DNA of 64,000 bases, from assembly GCA_951217055.1 (NCBI GenBank), contig OX578276.1:155195482-155259481 (forward strand), in the 5' to 3' direction. A program made the position numbers and the translations under genes. Positions within the stretch are counted from its first letter, which is position 1. Each line of letters begins with the position of its first letter. Positions 34,771-46,504 of this stretch are shown in pieces. The DNA is from Gerris lacustris (Eukaryota; Arthropoda; Insecta; Hemiptera; Gerridae). The notes below the pieces were generated by a model. That model was not told the origin of the DNA and did no database searches. It was given only the letters and a program-made list of their open reading frames with translations.

Positions 34771-35715
34771 ATTAACAGTTAAGGAGAAGTGGTTTTATAG
34801 GTTTGTTAGGGTCGAGTGGTTCCTTCATTTCAACTAATTACTTCCTGTTGTATCGACTTTTCGACAATTTACTAAAACAAAACAATTGCTAAGTACTTGA
34901 ATATTTCGTTTCATTGCATTTGTCCGCGGTCATCATTTAGACTAATATAATGCGGACATTAATGTCGCTGAGATTTTGTTTCATCGTATTTCCAGCTCGG
35001 TCAAGGCTTTCTTTCGAGGATCTAAAACCGGTGACTTCCTTTTAAGCTAGATTACTTCGTCCTCAGTGCGGTGTTGAAGATTCCACTCTGGCGCAACGTT
35101 CCATTACCTGCACGTTCACCCCCGACCCACTCTTTAATATCTCTTCACAATGGAAAAAAAAAAACATTAAACGACAAATTACTCAACGAGAGGTTCTCTT
35201 TCGTTGCTTTTCGTGAAAAACAAACGAAATCACGATTGGAAACAAAGGAAAGAGAATAAAATAATGTATAAAGGTCCTTTTGATTTTCCAACTCGAATAA
35301 AGATATTTACTGTTAAAAATAAACTAAATGGTTTTCAATCCGAGATTACACGAGAGTTCGTGAGGAGGAAGAATTAACAGTCGCAAGGAACGAGGTCAGT
35401 TTGAAAGGACATCGTGCAGTCACAGGGTGTTTATAGGTCACAAGTCCTGTAAAACAATTAAAATCATCCAATAATCTCGATTTAGAGATAACAGTAAAAA
35501 CAGGATCAGAGTTTCAGATAAGCCTAAAGCACTCGCTAGCTAAGAGAAAAGAAATCCAAAACAATCACATTCTAGGGTTCAATTACCAGAGAAGTGAGTC
35601 ACGTTTTACACTAATCATCACTTTGATTAATGTCTTCTCTTGTAACGTGGTTGGATAATCTGCTTGTACCAGTAAACCGTGATGTAAAACAACACAGAAA
35701 TAAATCAAAGTATCC
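34771..35715. other. less AT-rich segment without recognised gene or repeat
   Basis: About 34900-35650 has higher GC and none of the repeat words found elsewhere. An open plus frame at 35071-35259 lacks motifs. It may be old unique intergenic or regulatory DNA. Confidence 0.4.
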
Positions 35716-35945
35716 AGCAGAGCTTGATACTTGGTACTTTGCTGCTAGCAGAGCTTGATACTTGGTACTTTGCAGCTAGCATAGCTTGATACTTGGTGCT
35801 TTGTGGCTAGCAGAACTTGATACTTGGTACTTTGCTGCTAGCAGAGCTTGATACTTGGTACATTGCATCTAGCAGAGCTTGGTACTTTGCAGGTAGCAGA
35901 GCTTGATACTTTGTACATTGCAGCTATTAGAGCTAGGTTGAAGTA
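35716..35945 (+). repeat. 31-bp minisatellite, left arm
   Basis: About seven units of the type AGAGCTTGATACTTGGTACT plus TTGCTGCTAGC, with variation between units. Confidence 0.9.
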
Positions 35946-36024
35946 TGATATCGAACCCACATGGGAAAAAAAAAATTATATTTCCTAACAACAATAAAGA
36001 AATTTCCTTGTCATTTTTTAAAAA

Positions 36025-36178
36025 GACTGCCAATTAGCGTGGCACATAGCTTTCTCACATGCTTTCTCGTACTTTATTGATTTTATGCTTTTACAAGCCA
36101 TTATTGTCTAATTTATTTAATTGGTTTCCCCGTTTTTTTAATTTGTAAAAATTTATTTGATTTTAAAATAAATAGGTT
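36025..36178 (+). mobile_element. R2 fragment in left arm
   Basis: Starts GACTGCCAATTAGCGTGGC and carries ACAAGCCATTATTGTCTAAT. The inverted partner lies at about 39708-39855. Confidence 0.6.
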
Positions 36179-36197
36179 TTTGACGTATACATATATA

Positions 36198-36956
36198 CAG
36201 GGTGGCCACGATAAACTGGCTCACCATGTCATTGTTATCTCTTTTATTTTTGAAGAAAAAATGTAAATGGTAACTCACCTTGGATTTTTGCGGAGTTTTA
36301 TAATATGATTTCCAAAAATATTTTTATCTTATAGTTTCGTCGGTATCTCTCTCAACTTTATAATTTTAAATGGTAACCTATATTTTTATATTTTTTTCTT
36401 AAAATAGATTGCTTCAGAAGAAAAATGAACCTTGAACCAACCAAATCGGTTGAGAATTGACAGAGATATTCAGTTTTCAATGTAACAAAAATGCAATCTA
36501 AGTATGTAAAATACTGTAATAAAAAAAAACTCAAATTAAACGAAATGATCTTAATTCTGTTTATTTCACTTATTTATGTTAGTTGAATGCATTTACTGAT
36601 CAAAAGTCAAACCTTTTTTCCATTCCATTCCGAAACTTTTTAGAGAAAAGGAAGATTGTCGACACACTGATCAAAAGAGGTCATACTAACGATGTTCCTG
36701 AATGGAATGGAATAAAGGTTTTACTTTTGATCAGTAAATGCATCATTCATCTAACCTAAATAAGTGAAAAACAAAGTGAAATAAAAAGTGAAATAAAATT
36801 GAGAGAGATGCCGCCGAAACTATAAGATAAAAATATTTTTGTAAATCACATTATAAAACTACGCGAAAATCCAAGGTGAGTTACCATTTAAATTTTTTCT
36901 CTATCTTCAAAAATAAATGAGATAACTGGGTGAGCCAGTTTATAGTGGCCACCATG
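36198..36956. mobile_element. palindromic mariner-like MITE
   Basis: Ends CAGGGTGGCCACGATAAACT and AGTTTATAGTGGCCACCATG, TA on both sides. Long complementary arms (ACTCACCTTGGATTTT against AAAATCCAAGGTGAGT). Absent from the right arm of the large inverted duplication, so it inserted after that event. Confidence 0.82.
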
Positions 36957-37167
36957 TATATATATATATATATATATCGTTGGAACCGAAAAAAATTAAG
37001 GAACAAATATAAAAAAAGCCGATGAAATTCCATTAATTAGTTTAAAAGTTATAAGCGAATATAATTTTTTATTAGCGCGATAATTTTGATGACGTCAAAG
37101 TTTGTTTACATCTGTCAAAATACCGCCAAACTTCAAATAAAATTAAATAAAATATAGGTATAAATAA

Positions 37168-37814
37168 TTTCAAGATAAAAAGAACTTTTTATATACTACG
37201 TTTTTAAATTTTCTGTTGAATCTTATTTAATGTTGATAATATAATTGTTATTGTTATATAATATATAATGTTAGTGAAAAAAAAAAAAAAAAAAAAAAAA
37301 ATAGTTCCGAATTTATTTACTTCACATAAATGACAATCATCCAGAGAGCTGATCTTAAACCTATAAAAGGATAAATCTTTGTACAACGGATCTCCCCAAC
37401 ACCAAATCTAAAGCATGCCATCGACATAATATTTGAAATAATATAATCGATAAATAATATAATCGATATATCCTGTTTTGCTGTCATTCTATGTTTATCT
37501 ATCACAAATTTGAGACCCGTCAAAATGAAGATTGCGTAAATATTGGATATGACAAAACAAATAAAATAACTTGCGGATTTTTTTCCGAACTAACTTTCCG
37601 CTCTGCAAAATGTGCTGAAAACTAATTAAATTCTTCTGAAAGATGGCTAAAAGTATTAAAATAATGCATTGTCATCGTGTTCTGAGCTATGCTAAAAGTT
37701 TCAAATGTCTAGCTATTCGGGAAGTTAGTTAGAAATCGATTGCCAGATTTGTACCGGACAAACAAACAAACAAATAAACAAACAAGAATGCAAGCTAATA
37801 AAAACGTAGTAAAA
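37168..37814 (+). mobile_element. R1 element copy 3
   Basis: Bounded by AAATAA on both sides (37162-37167, 37815-37820). The right arm of the inverted duplication shows the empty site, so the 647-bp element is exactly defined. Confidence 0.75.
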
Positions 37815-37860
37815 AAATAAGGTTTTTTGAAGAATGATAATAAATCAGTTTGTTCAGAAC

Positions 37861-37899
37861 GGTCACCCATCCAAGTACTGACCACGTCCAATGCTGCTT
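37861..37899 (-). promoter_or_regulatory. 5S-rRNA-like internal promoter segment, left arm
   Basis: On the minus strand it reads AAGCAGCATTGGACGTGGTC then AGTACTTGGATGGGTGACC. Eukaryotic 5S rRNA has AAGCAGCGTCGGGC (A box) and AGTACTTGGATGGGTGACC (C box) in this spacing. The C-box part is identical to my recollection of animal 5S, the A-box part has a few changes. Such a segment could recruit TFIIIA/Pol III, as in 5S-derived (SINE3-type) elements. The rest of 5S rRNA is absent. Confidence 0.65.
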
Positions 37900-38125
37900 T
37901 CTCCTGCTGCTTCGCAGCAGGAGATGCCACCTTAGTGGCCTCTTAAGTGAGGAAAAGTTCCGAGGTACCCCGTACCCGATTTTTTTTGTTATATTTTTAC
38001 GTTCAGCATTTCCTCTGCCGATTAAAATTTCATGTTCACAATACCATCAAACCATTTTAATGTGACACTTAACGTAAAACAAGTTAATTAAATGTGTTTA
38101 AATAATTAATTAATTAATTTCTATA

Positions 38126-38944
38126 GATCTTATATAAATTAAATTCTAATGACTAGGCATATAATAAGAAAGTTCTGTTGGAGTTTGATGAACTTATTTT
38201 TATTGTTTCGAGTTCAATGCCAATGTCAGTGTATTTTTTTTTTTTTTTTTTTTCTGGCGTTACTTGAAGTATAATAACACAGACTTAAAAAACTACCTCT
38301 GCATCTACCCACATTGTGTTTCTGTTTTATTTCTTTTTACCAAGAATAAAATCAAAGTGCAGTGAACTCTAAAATAAAACGAAACTGGTTCTGAATCACG
38401 TGATGAATGTGTAAAGAAGCTGTGCTTCACTCCCACGTACTCCTTGTCATTATATTACACTAAGCCCACACCTGTGGACTTTAGTAAGTAATCCCAAGCT
38501 TATACGGTATCATCAGGATAGAAAAACTTTAACTTAACTATAAGAATATCATGTGACTTGTACATATCCGATACAACTACTTTCTTATCTTACCTTACCT
38601 ACTGCTGTTTTGATGAAATTTTCTGCCTTGATTTAGATAAGATACTATATTTATTTGAAGACCTACAAATCAAAACAAATTTTGATTTGTATCAGAATAA
38701 ATGTGGTTCCCTTGACAATGATTTATATACAAACTATACACTCATACTTGAGAGTTAAATTTTAGAAAATCCTTCTAATATATATCTAGCAAAATCCAAA
38801 TCTGGTATTTTAGCTCGTTTTCTTTCTTTTTTTCTCTCATCTTTCAAGTAAGCTTTACCTACGTTATTTTTTTTTTAAATAATATATTTGGGGCTCCACC
38901 TTTCTTTCTAAAAATTATCTTCTATTTTATCTAAAAAAAAAAAA
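38126..38944. other. single-copy spacer of the inverted duplication
   Basis: AT-rich with a T-run at 38232 and A-run at 38933. An open plus frame at 38558-38758 has no recognised motif; part of it (38655-38712) is the 50-60-bp recurrent sequence also seen near 31.2 and 49.5 kb. Confidence 0.5.
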
Positions 38945-39153
38945 AAAAAAATTAATTAAACACATTTAATTAACTTGTTTTACGTTAAGTGTCACATTAA
39001 AAAGGTTTGTTGGTATTGTGAACATGAAATTTTAATCGGCAGAGGAAATGCTGAACGTAAAAACATAAAAAAATCGGGTACGGGGTACCTCGGAACTTTT
39101 CCTCACTTCAGAGGCCACTAAAGTGGCCTCTCCTGCTGCTTCGCAGCAGGAGG

Positions 39154-39192
39154 AAGCAGTATTGGACGTGGTCAGTACATGGGTGGGTGACC
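39154..39192 (+). promoter_or_regulatory. 5S-rRNA-like internal promoter segment, right arm
   Basis: Inverted partner of 37861-37899: AAGCAGTATTGGACGTGGTC then AGTACATGGGTGGGTGACC. Two changes in the C-box part compared with the left arm. It directs outward on the plus strand. Confidence 0.6.
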
Positions 39193-39231
39193 GTTCTGAA
39201 CAAACTGATTTATTATCATTCTTCAAAAACC

Positions 39232-39589
39232 TTATTTTTTATACCTATATTTTATTGAATTATATTTGAAGTTTGGCGGTATTTTGACAGATGTAAACAA
39301 ACTTTGACACGTCATCAAAATTATCGCACTAATAAAAAATTATATTCGCTTATAACTTTTAAGCTAATTAATGGAATTTCATCGGGGTTCTTTATATTTT
39401 TTCTTTACCTTATTTTTTATATCTATATTTTATTGAATTATATTTGAAGTTTGGCGGTATTTTGACAGATGTAAACAAACTTTGACACGTCATCAAAATT
39501 ATCGCACTAATAAAAAATTATATTCGCTTATAACTTTTAAGCTAATTAATGGAATTTCATCGGGGTTCTTTATATTTTTTCCGGTTCCA
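39232..39589 (+). repeat. tandem duplication of a 180-bp block
   Basis: Two nearly identical copies (about 39232-39411 and 39412-39589), each with GAAGTTTGGCGGTATTTTG and TTTCATCGGGGTTCTTTATA. The left arm has one inverted copy (about 36977-37160), so this duplication is specific to the right arm. A further relative is at 61112-61300. Confidence 0.85.
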
Positions 39590-39590
39590 A

Positions 39591-39690
<100 letters not shown>

Positions 39691-39707
39691 GTCAAAAACC
39701 TATTTAT

Positions 39708-39855
39708 TTTAAAATCAAATAAATTTTTACAAATTAAAAAAACGGGGAAACCAATTAAATAAATTAGACAATAATGGCTTGTAAAAGCATAAAATTAATA
39801 AAGTACGAGATAGCATGTGAGGAAGCTATGTGCCACACCAGTTGGCAGTCTATTA
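39708..39855 (-). mobile_element. R2 fragment in right arm
   Basis: Inverted partner of 36025-36178, ending GTGCCACACCAGTTGGCAGTC. Confidence 0.6.
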
Positions 39856-40152
39856 AGAAATGACAAGGAAATTTCTTTATAGTTGGAAGGAAATATAATT
39901 TCATACTTCAACCAGGCTCTGCTAGCTGCAAAGTACCAAGTATCAAGCTCTGCTAGCTGCAAAGTACCAAGTATCAAGCTCTGCTAACTGCAAAGTACCA
40001 AGTATCAAGCTCTGCTAGCTGCAAAGTACCAAGTATCAAGCCCTGCTATCTGCAAAGTACCAAGTATCAAGCGCTGCTAGCTGCAAAGTACCAAGTATCA
40101 AGCTCTGCTAGCTGCAAAGTACCAAGTATCAAGCTCTGCTAGCTGCAAAGTA

Positions 40153-41492
40153 GGGTAGGGCGGGGCTAGTTGAGCAATTTTTTATATAATCAATAATAAC
40201 TCCTAAACGGTTCATCCGATTTACTTGATTCCTTCAACGTTAGATGAGTAATTTATCCTTCTTTAAATGTATTCAGAAAATAAAACTATTTCAGATCTGG
40301 TTTAGAAAATATTATCATTAATGCGAGAAACCTTCTACTTGCTCAACCTGCCCCATAGTAGGGGCAAGTTGAGCAAGGGCATGGGGCAAGTTGGGCAACG
40401 GAAAGAATAGGTTAATATAGTGATGTGGAAATTGCTCAAAACTACGATAAAACTTCATTTTATAATCAAATATATATTTCTTAAGTTCCATCTCTAATGT
40501 AGGTACAGAAACAACGACGAACAAACAACAAAAAAATCTAAAGCAAATATAACACACTTTTAAGACATAACTTATTATTTATCTTTGGATATTATTACAC
40601 TCTTTGTAATTAAAATTATGTTTTATTATTCATTTTTAAGGATAAAAAAAATGTAAATATAAAAACAATATAAAAATTTGAGGTTAGTAGGTAATTTAGA
40701 GGTTAGTAAGGTAAAAATATTAATGCAGGGTTTATTATCAGTCATCTTGTGAGAGTCATTCGTTTTACGTTAAATTCTTTTGCAGCTGCGGTCATGCTCT
40801 TGTACCCGGCCATCACAGATTTTGCAGCTTCACTTGACTGTTGACTCGTAGCAGAACCCCTTGACGTTTTTCTTTTATATGTCCGCATCCTAAAATGAAA
40901 TGCAAGACATTTAACTTTTTCTTTTTTTTTAATAATTTCAAAATATCATATTTAAAGTATTTATACAATTATTATACAAATTGTTGTTACAAAGTATAAA
41001 AAGGCATACCTATTATAGCCGTCTGCCAGAGGCTGCTTTGTATTTTTAAAAATAAAAATAAACCTTTAACTTTTTGTAGTAGTAGAACAGTAGGGCAAGT
41101 TTAGCAAGCCTGCCCAACTAGCCCCGACTAGACATATAGATAAAAAGTTAAGTTATGAAAAAAACGGGTAGACTTGAGACTAAATAACTAATTATTATCA
41201 AAAGTACAATAAATACATAAAATATAAACACTTACGTGATTGTAGACGGTTGTTTTAGTACAGGTCTAGGAGACAAATGGCGATCAACAATTTTTTTACT
41301 TTTTACTAAGAAAATTAAAAAAAGTGACTGTTATTTTTCTCGATTGTCGTAGGGCAACTGAAGGTCGCGCGATGCGTTCTCCTTCCTCGTCCCCATCTTT
41401 CCATTATTTGAAGTATTTTTGTGACATGCGTAGTTTTAGAGATATTTAAATTGCCCAACTTGCCCCTATGCTCAACTAGCCCCGCCCTACCC
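40153..41492 (-). mobile_element. pogo-type element, internally deleted
   Basis: Ends GGGTAGGGCGGGGCTAGTTG and the complement CAACTAGCCCCGCCCTACCC, TA on both sides, inserted in the minisatellite. GGGGCAAGTTGGGCA-type motifs recur inside both ends. The minus strand encodes a short psq-type helix-turn-helix. TA targeting plus that domain fits the pogo group of the Tc1/mariner superfamily. Confidence 0.78.
40742..40888 (-). pseudogene. psq-type helix-turn-helix start of a pogo-like transposase
   Basis: A 48-codon minus frame reads MRTYKRKTSRGS, then EAAKSVMAGYKSMTAAAKEF and NVKRMTLTR before a TGA. A basic start RTYKRKT, a helix with SMTAAAKEFNV and the closing R-MTL-R are the pattern of the psq/CENP-B-type DNA-binding domain at the N-terminus of pogo and related transposases. 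In those proteins it is followed by a second helix-turn-helix and the DDE catalytic domain. Neither was found before the end of the element, so this is a truncated relic, or exon 1 of a deleted gene. Confidence 0.62.
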
Positions 41493-41585
41493 TACCAAGT
41501 ATCAAGCTCTGCTAGCTGCAAAGTACCAAGTATCAAGCTCTGCTAGCTGCAAAATATCCAATATCAAACTCTTTAGCTGCATTAT

Positions 41586-42133
41586 ACTTTATACTCTGTG
41601 TAAACATAAACGTAAACGGCACCGCTCTGCCACCGCCCGTATCGTACCCGAGGCATAGGATAGAATATCAGCTGATTACTACCCTATATACTAAACTCTT
41701 ATCAGTTACAATGTTGACTAGGTCAAGTTGAAGCATTCTTACACATATTTTCATTAATATTATTGTAATTATCAGTTACAATAAACTCTGCAGTTTGATA
41801 TTGATTATTTACGATTAATCATAAAAAGAAAAATGAAATGAATATTTGGTATTCTGCAAGTTCAGAACTGGATCACACTGTATCATTATCATTCACACGG
41901 TCCGGTCCGCTTAGTTCCCACACTCCTCCCCCAGCTCTCTTTCTTTCATCTCTCAATCTCAACTTGAGATGTCGAAATTATATTCTCACTGTTATTATTA
42001 TTATTTTTATATTTTTTTATTCTCGAATTGTTAAAACTGAAACCATTATCACGGTGAAATGATAAATTAACAAAAACAAACAAAAAACAGCTGGAGGCTG
42101 ACTTTCAAAAAAAAAAAAAATTACGCCATTCCG

Positions 42134-42167
<34 letters not shown>

Positions 42168-42985
42168 GCTATTTTTTATCGGTCCATATTAAGGTTTCTT
42201 AAGCATTTTAAAGGTTGTTAATTTGTTGGTTTTATTGTTATAATTTAATTTATCTTTTGAATAAAAGAAATATTATAATAAAGCTTTTCTTTGATTAGGT
42301 AATTTCTTTTGAGGAAATGATAATATGTAATATTTAAGAAACTTTGTTAACATGAGATTAAAGCAGGCTTAATTATTTTAACACCAAGCCGAATATCGTG
42401 TGTGGGTCGAGAAAATATAAACGCACATTTTTCGGTTATAATCTTTTAATAAAATCGGTCCGAGACAACTCAGACAAACTTTCACAGATTGTTGAAATTC
42501 TATTAAATTTCCATATCTTTCGTAGGAATACAATTACATATTAATATGTAATTAATAATATGTAAAGTAGGTATACCTCGTTATTATCATGAATTATGTT
42601 AAAAAAAGGCTCTTCACCCATGAATTTTTATTTTTTTATTTTACTCCAACCTGTGGACCAACATCGAATTTCAACCTCCAACCTATTCACAGACATAATA
42701 AACATTGTCTTCAACATGGCATATTGACGACGATCGTCTAAACGCCGCTTAAGAGATCAAACTTGTTTTTTGATGTCTGAAGCGCATTTTTCCTGAGGAC
42801 ATTTTGGATTTTATGGGATCCACACGCCCTCCTCACGCAAGGAGAATAGGGAATTTCATGTACAGTATCTGGTATATGAGTTTAACTAAAATAAAATCTA
42901 TTATTAACTAATGAACATAATATAATACTGTTAAACTTAATTAGTAAAGGGTACAATAAGAGGCATCAAACGGTTTTTAACGATA
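41586..42985. other. no gene recognised
   Basis: Includes a less AT-rich patch at 41610-41660 (CGGCACCGCTCTGCCACCGC), a poly-A/poly-T pair (42100-42160) and a segment at 42650-42850 with moderately open minus frames but no motif. Confidence 0.4.
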
Positions 42986-43023
42986 TAGGTTCATTCATAT
43001 TTTACGATTTTGGTAGTATTCAT

Positions 43024-43175
43024 ACTACGGAAAGATTAAGTTTTAGTTTAAATCAAATTATAATTATTATTAACTATGGGATACAGACAGAGAAAAATAC
43101 ACTTCAGCGCTGGGATTCGAACCACAGGCCTCAATATTTCCGGTATAGCGCTCTACCAACTAAGCTACGCAGGAG
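43024..43175 (-). mobile_element. tRNA-derived SINE copy
   Basis: On the minus strand the head has GCGTAGCTTAGTTGGTAGAG (A box) and, after about 30 bases, TGGTTCGAATCCCAGCGCTG (B box), in tRNA spacing. The body continues with TTTCTCTGTCTG and AATTATAATTTGATTTAAAC. The anticodon arm is not a clean tRNA fold, so a SINE rather than a working tRNA. Confidence 0.75.
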
Positions 43176-43344
43176 AATGATTTCCTCTGACGTTAATGAT
43201 ATACCTTGTCCCGAATTTAAGCTTTCAATTTTCCACAATTCTGAGAAGTCAACATTAATGACATAGAACTAGACCGAGAAATAACGCTTATAATTATAAA
43301 GTACCCAATTAGTACCTGTACCTAGTACAATCAATTAGAAATTC

Positions 43345-43585
43345 ATATTTTATGACTTTGGTAGTATTCATACTACGGAAAGATTAAGTTATAATTTAAA
43401 TCAAATTATAATTATTATTAACTACGGGAAACAGACAGAGAAAAATACACTCCAGCGCTGGGATTTGAACCACAGGCCTCTATATATAGAGGCCTGTGGT
43501 TCAAATCCCAGCACTGGAGTGTATTTCTCTCTGTCTGTTTCCCGAAGTTATTAATAATTATAATTTGATTTAAACTAAAAGATAT
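43345..43585. mobile_element. tRNA-derived SINE, two head-to-head copies
   Basis: A minus copy (43345-43477) and a plus copy (about 43486-43585) meet at AGGCCTCTATATATAGAGGC. Both lack the A box: they begin at GAGGCCTGTGGTTCAAATCC. Together they make a near-perfect palindrome. Confidence 0.7.
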
Positions 43586-43589
43586 ACGT

Positions 43590-44370
43590 TCATTAAAAAC
43601 TATGCCGTTAAATGAGGCGTTCTCTTATTCAGTGTTGCTAGTTTATAATATAAAAATAGTCAGTAGTGCTAAGACACAAAATTAAACAAAGATCTACTTT
43701 AAACCCCCAAAAATAGGAAATATCGCTTCGTCTTCATCATTATTTGAAAATAAATGAAAAACATGAACAACACATAAAAGAAGCTGATTTCACAAGAAAA
43801 AAACATGTTTCCATGACATAATTCTGCTGTAAAACCAAAATCAATGTTTTTCATCTTATCTATAATAGAATGCCACAAAAATTGATGATAATACTCAATG
43901 ACAAAACTTCAAATTATTAATAATTACATCTTAAGTGCTGTGTAATAATTGCATCTAAAATACTAAGTCATATTAAAAATAAAAAGTTCGAATCAATGCC
44001 AATTATAATTATTGTACATTCCTCATTTAAAATTATTTCTTTAAAATTATACGAATAATTAAATCTAGTTTTCGGTAAAAATGTCTATAAACTAAAGTAT
44101 AATTATCTATCCATAAAGAAAACAATATCAGGAGGAATACGACTAATAATCTAGATATAGATCTCTAGATCTGTATCTAGATTATTAGTAGGTTTATTTT
44201 TCAAATTAATAATCGATTTCCATGAAAATAATTAATAGTTATATTAATTGAGTATAAAAATTACTATTTAATTAGTTATAACCTTCTGTTTTCTCTGGGT
44301 GAAACCCATTATTTACCTCTTTGCTTGTTTACTACACCATTATTATTATTATCTATTTAGATAAGTTATT
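43590..44370. other. no gene recognised; one hairpin
   Basis: AT-rich. 44143-44189 forms a hairpin from CTAATAATCTAGATA and TATCTAGATTATTAG. Confidence 0.45.
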
Positions 44371-45059
44371 GGAACGAAGTTCCTTATGGCACGTTCTGGA
44401 GCCCGGGAGTGAATCCGAAAAAGCGACAAAAATCACGGGACAAAACAACGGGGGGGGGGGGGGGTGTATGTTTGGAAATTATTATTCTTCTATTGAAGAA
44501 ATAAATAAGATCTTTTCAATATAACAGCCAAAATTAGATCTGAATTAGATGGAGCAGCTAAAATTTTTCGGGTTTAATGATAAATAAAGAATAGAAGATA
44601 TTTACGAGCAACATTCAATGCAAAAAAAAACTCAGTTTGAAAATTATTTACTACGTTTCGTAAACCATTTTAAGTTATGCGGAATAAAATACTTCAAGAT
44701 TTACTCTCCTAAAACCATTTCATATTCAGTGGCGATCCTAGGGGGGGGGGGGGGGGGGGGGGCAGGGGGGCTATAGCCCCCCTGGGAGGAAATTAGCCCC
44801 CCCTGAAAGAAAAATTAGCCCACCTTTAAAAATTGTTTTTAAGAAATATATATATATTTTTTTTTATTATTATAATTTTTAACCTCCGAAGTAGTATTCA
44901 AGTACTGATTAGCCTCCGCGCCGAAGGCGAGGACAGGCTATGAATAAACGAGGCAGAAATGTTTCCTTTGCTGCCTTGTTGCTGTTGCATACAATAATAT
45001 TTTATCTACGGGCGCGGCGGCAGAAAAATGAAACTGCTAAAATACTATCTTTATTAATT

Positions 45060-45114
45060 GAAGCGAGCGTAGCGAGCTTCCTACATTCAACGAAATATGC
45101 TCCGTGTCTGTCTA

Positions 45115-45176
<62 letters not shown>

Positions 45177-45874
45177 AGTAACGTTTACGCGTGTGACGAT
45201 AACTTGAGTAAAAGTTGACCGATTTAGTTGAAATTTGGTATACATGTTCCTCTTACTAATACTCAGGCTAAGTTCGTTGGACAGCGTGATCCGTCCATGA
45301 GTTCGCGCGCAACGCTCGCGTAAACGAGAGGTACAAAAATTAAATTGGAATTTCAGGACGGGAAAAGATTCTATCATCATCTACTCGATGAGACGAACAT
45401 TTTTTTCAAATAACATTTTTTACTAAAACCAACAGCGACACCGCTATGACTTAATAAAGATCGCTAAAACTATTAAAGCGGACCTAAACGTTTATAATAG
45501 AGAAAACAACCTTTTTACCGATATCTTACGTTCTAACGAAACGATTTTAATAAAACTTCATTTACACCATCTAATGCACAATTGAAACAGGTATGCAAAA
45601 TTTCAACTTGATACAAGCAAAATTCTTTGCGTAGTGACGAGATACATTTATAATAATTGTTTAAAAGCTACCGCGGGTGGTGAAGATTGTTATAGTCGTA
45701 TAGTGTATGGTTTGTTTAGGAAGTAAAGCTTTGTACCGAGTACCCCCACTCTCCCTACACTACCCTCTTCCCCTTATCTTCAACTATGGCATTCATCATG
45801 ATTAATAAATTTCAATATTCAGTATTTCATTGCAATACGCTCGCTTCAATGATAGAGCCACGCGATGGCTAGTA
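45060..45874 (+). mobile_element. possible Helitron or R5-related element inside hAT
   Basis: From GAAGCGAGCGTAGCGAGCTTC-like sequence through R5 words (GTTGAAATTTGGTATACATG) to GAGCCACGCGATGGCTAG followed by T. The last part, a short stem GCCA-CGCGA-TGGC ending in CTAG|T, looks like a Helitron 3' end. The 5' end is not defined. Confidence 0.35.
45105..45174. repeat. CTGT microsatellite
   Basis: About 17 units of CTGT. Gives CLSVCLSV-type frames that are artefacts. Followed by GAACTTGAGTAAAAG-like R5 sequence. Confidence 0.95.
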
Positions 45875-46362
45875 TAAAATAGTTAATTACAATGTGTCAT
45901 ATTAATAAGATAACATAGGTATTACTAAAATTAATGTTGAAAAAGAAATAAAATATGAAGCTTGGGAATAATAACAATTGTGAATAACAAACTGAAGTTA
46001 TAACAACAAAATACAAAACACACGTACATAACATACATAACTTCTGAATGAATAATGCACGCAATATAAAATATTTATTTATATTGTTTTACTTACAAAT
46101 TACTAAAAGTTTAAAGATATATTCTTCTGCTTAAAAGAAAAGAAGTAACTAGGATAAATCAAGAAAAGTCCAAAACCTGTTACCAGTTATTACAAATATT
46201 TTGAATGAAGACCTAGTGTTTCCTCTGGTTCATATGGCTCAAACCGTTTTAGCTAAAGTGCTGAAATGCAAAACACTGATGCAACTTTTTGACCCAAACA
46301 CAGGAAAAATATACAGAAGTAAAACATTAAATATGCGCATGCGCATGTGAACATTGTGAACC

Positions 46363-46500
46363 CCCCGGGGGATCGAACCCGGGACCCTTGAGGTCAGAGA
46401 AAAAATATATAACAGTAAAAATTAAATATATAACGGGTATGCTTAATCTTCTACAATACCCTAAAAGTACTTGGACGCAAGTACTTCCCCGTGATTTTTT
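46363..46500 (+). repeat. R6 repeat copy 2
   Basis: CCCCCCGGGGGATCGAACCC to CGCAAGTACTTCCCCGTG, shared with the end of the 19.2-19.7 kb repeat. On the minus strand GGGTTCGATCCC resembles a tRNA B box. Confidence 0.5.
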
Positions 46501-46504
46501 AACT

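Larger units (their letters stand above)
39908..41580 (-). repeat. 31-bp minisatellite, right arm (interrupted)
   Basis: Units of the type GCTCTGCTAGCTGCAAAGTA plus CCAAGTATCAA from 39908 to 40152 and again from 41493. They are more uniform than the left-arm units. The array is broken by the element at 40153-41492. Confidence 0.88.

Noticed and set aside
43107..43175. Functional tRNA gene
   Set aside because: A and B boxes are present, but the anticodon arm does not fold cleanly and several copies share a common non-tRNA body, so it is a SINE.
44940..45380. C-L-S-V repeat frames
   Set aside because: Translation of the CTGT microsatellite.
46363..46400. tRNA-like T arm (GGGTTCGATCCC on minus)
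   Set aside because: No D arm, anticodon arm or acceptor stem could be paired; treated as part of repeat R6.
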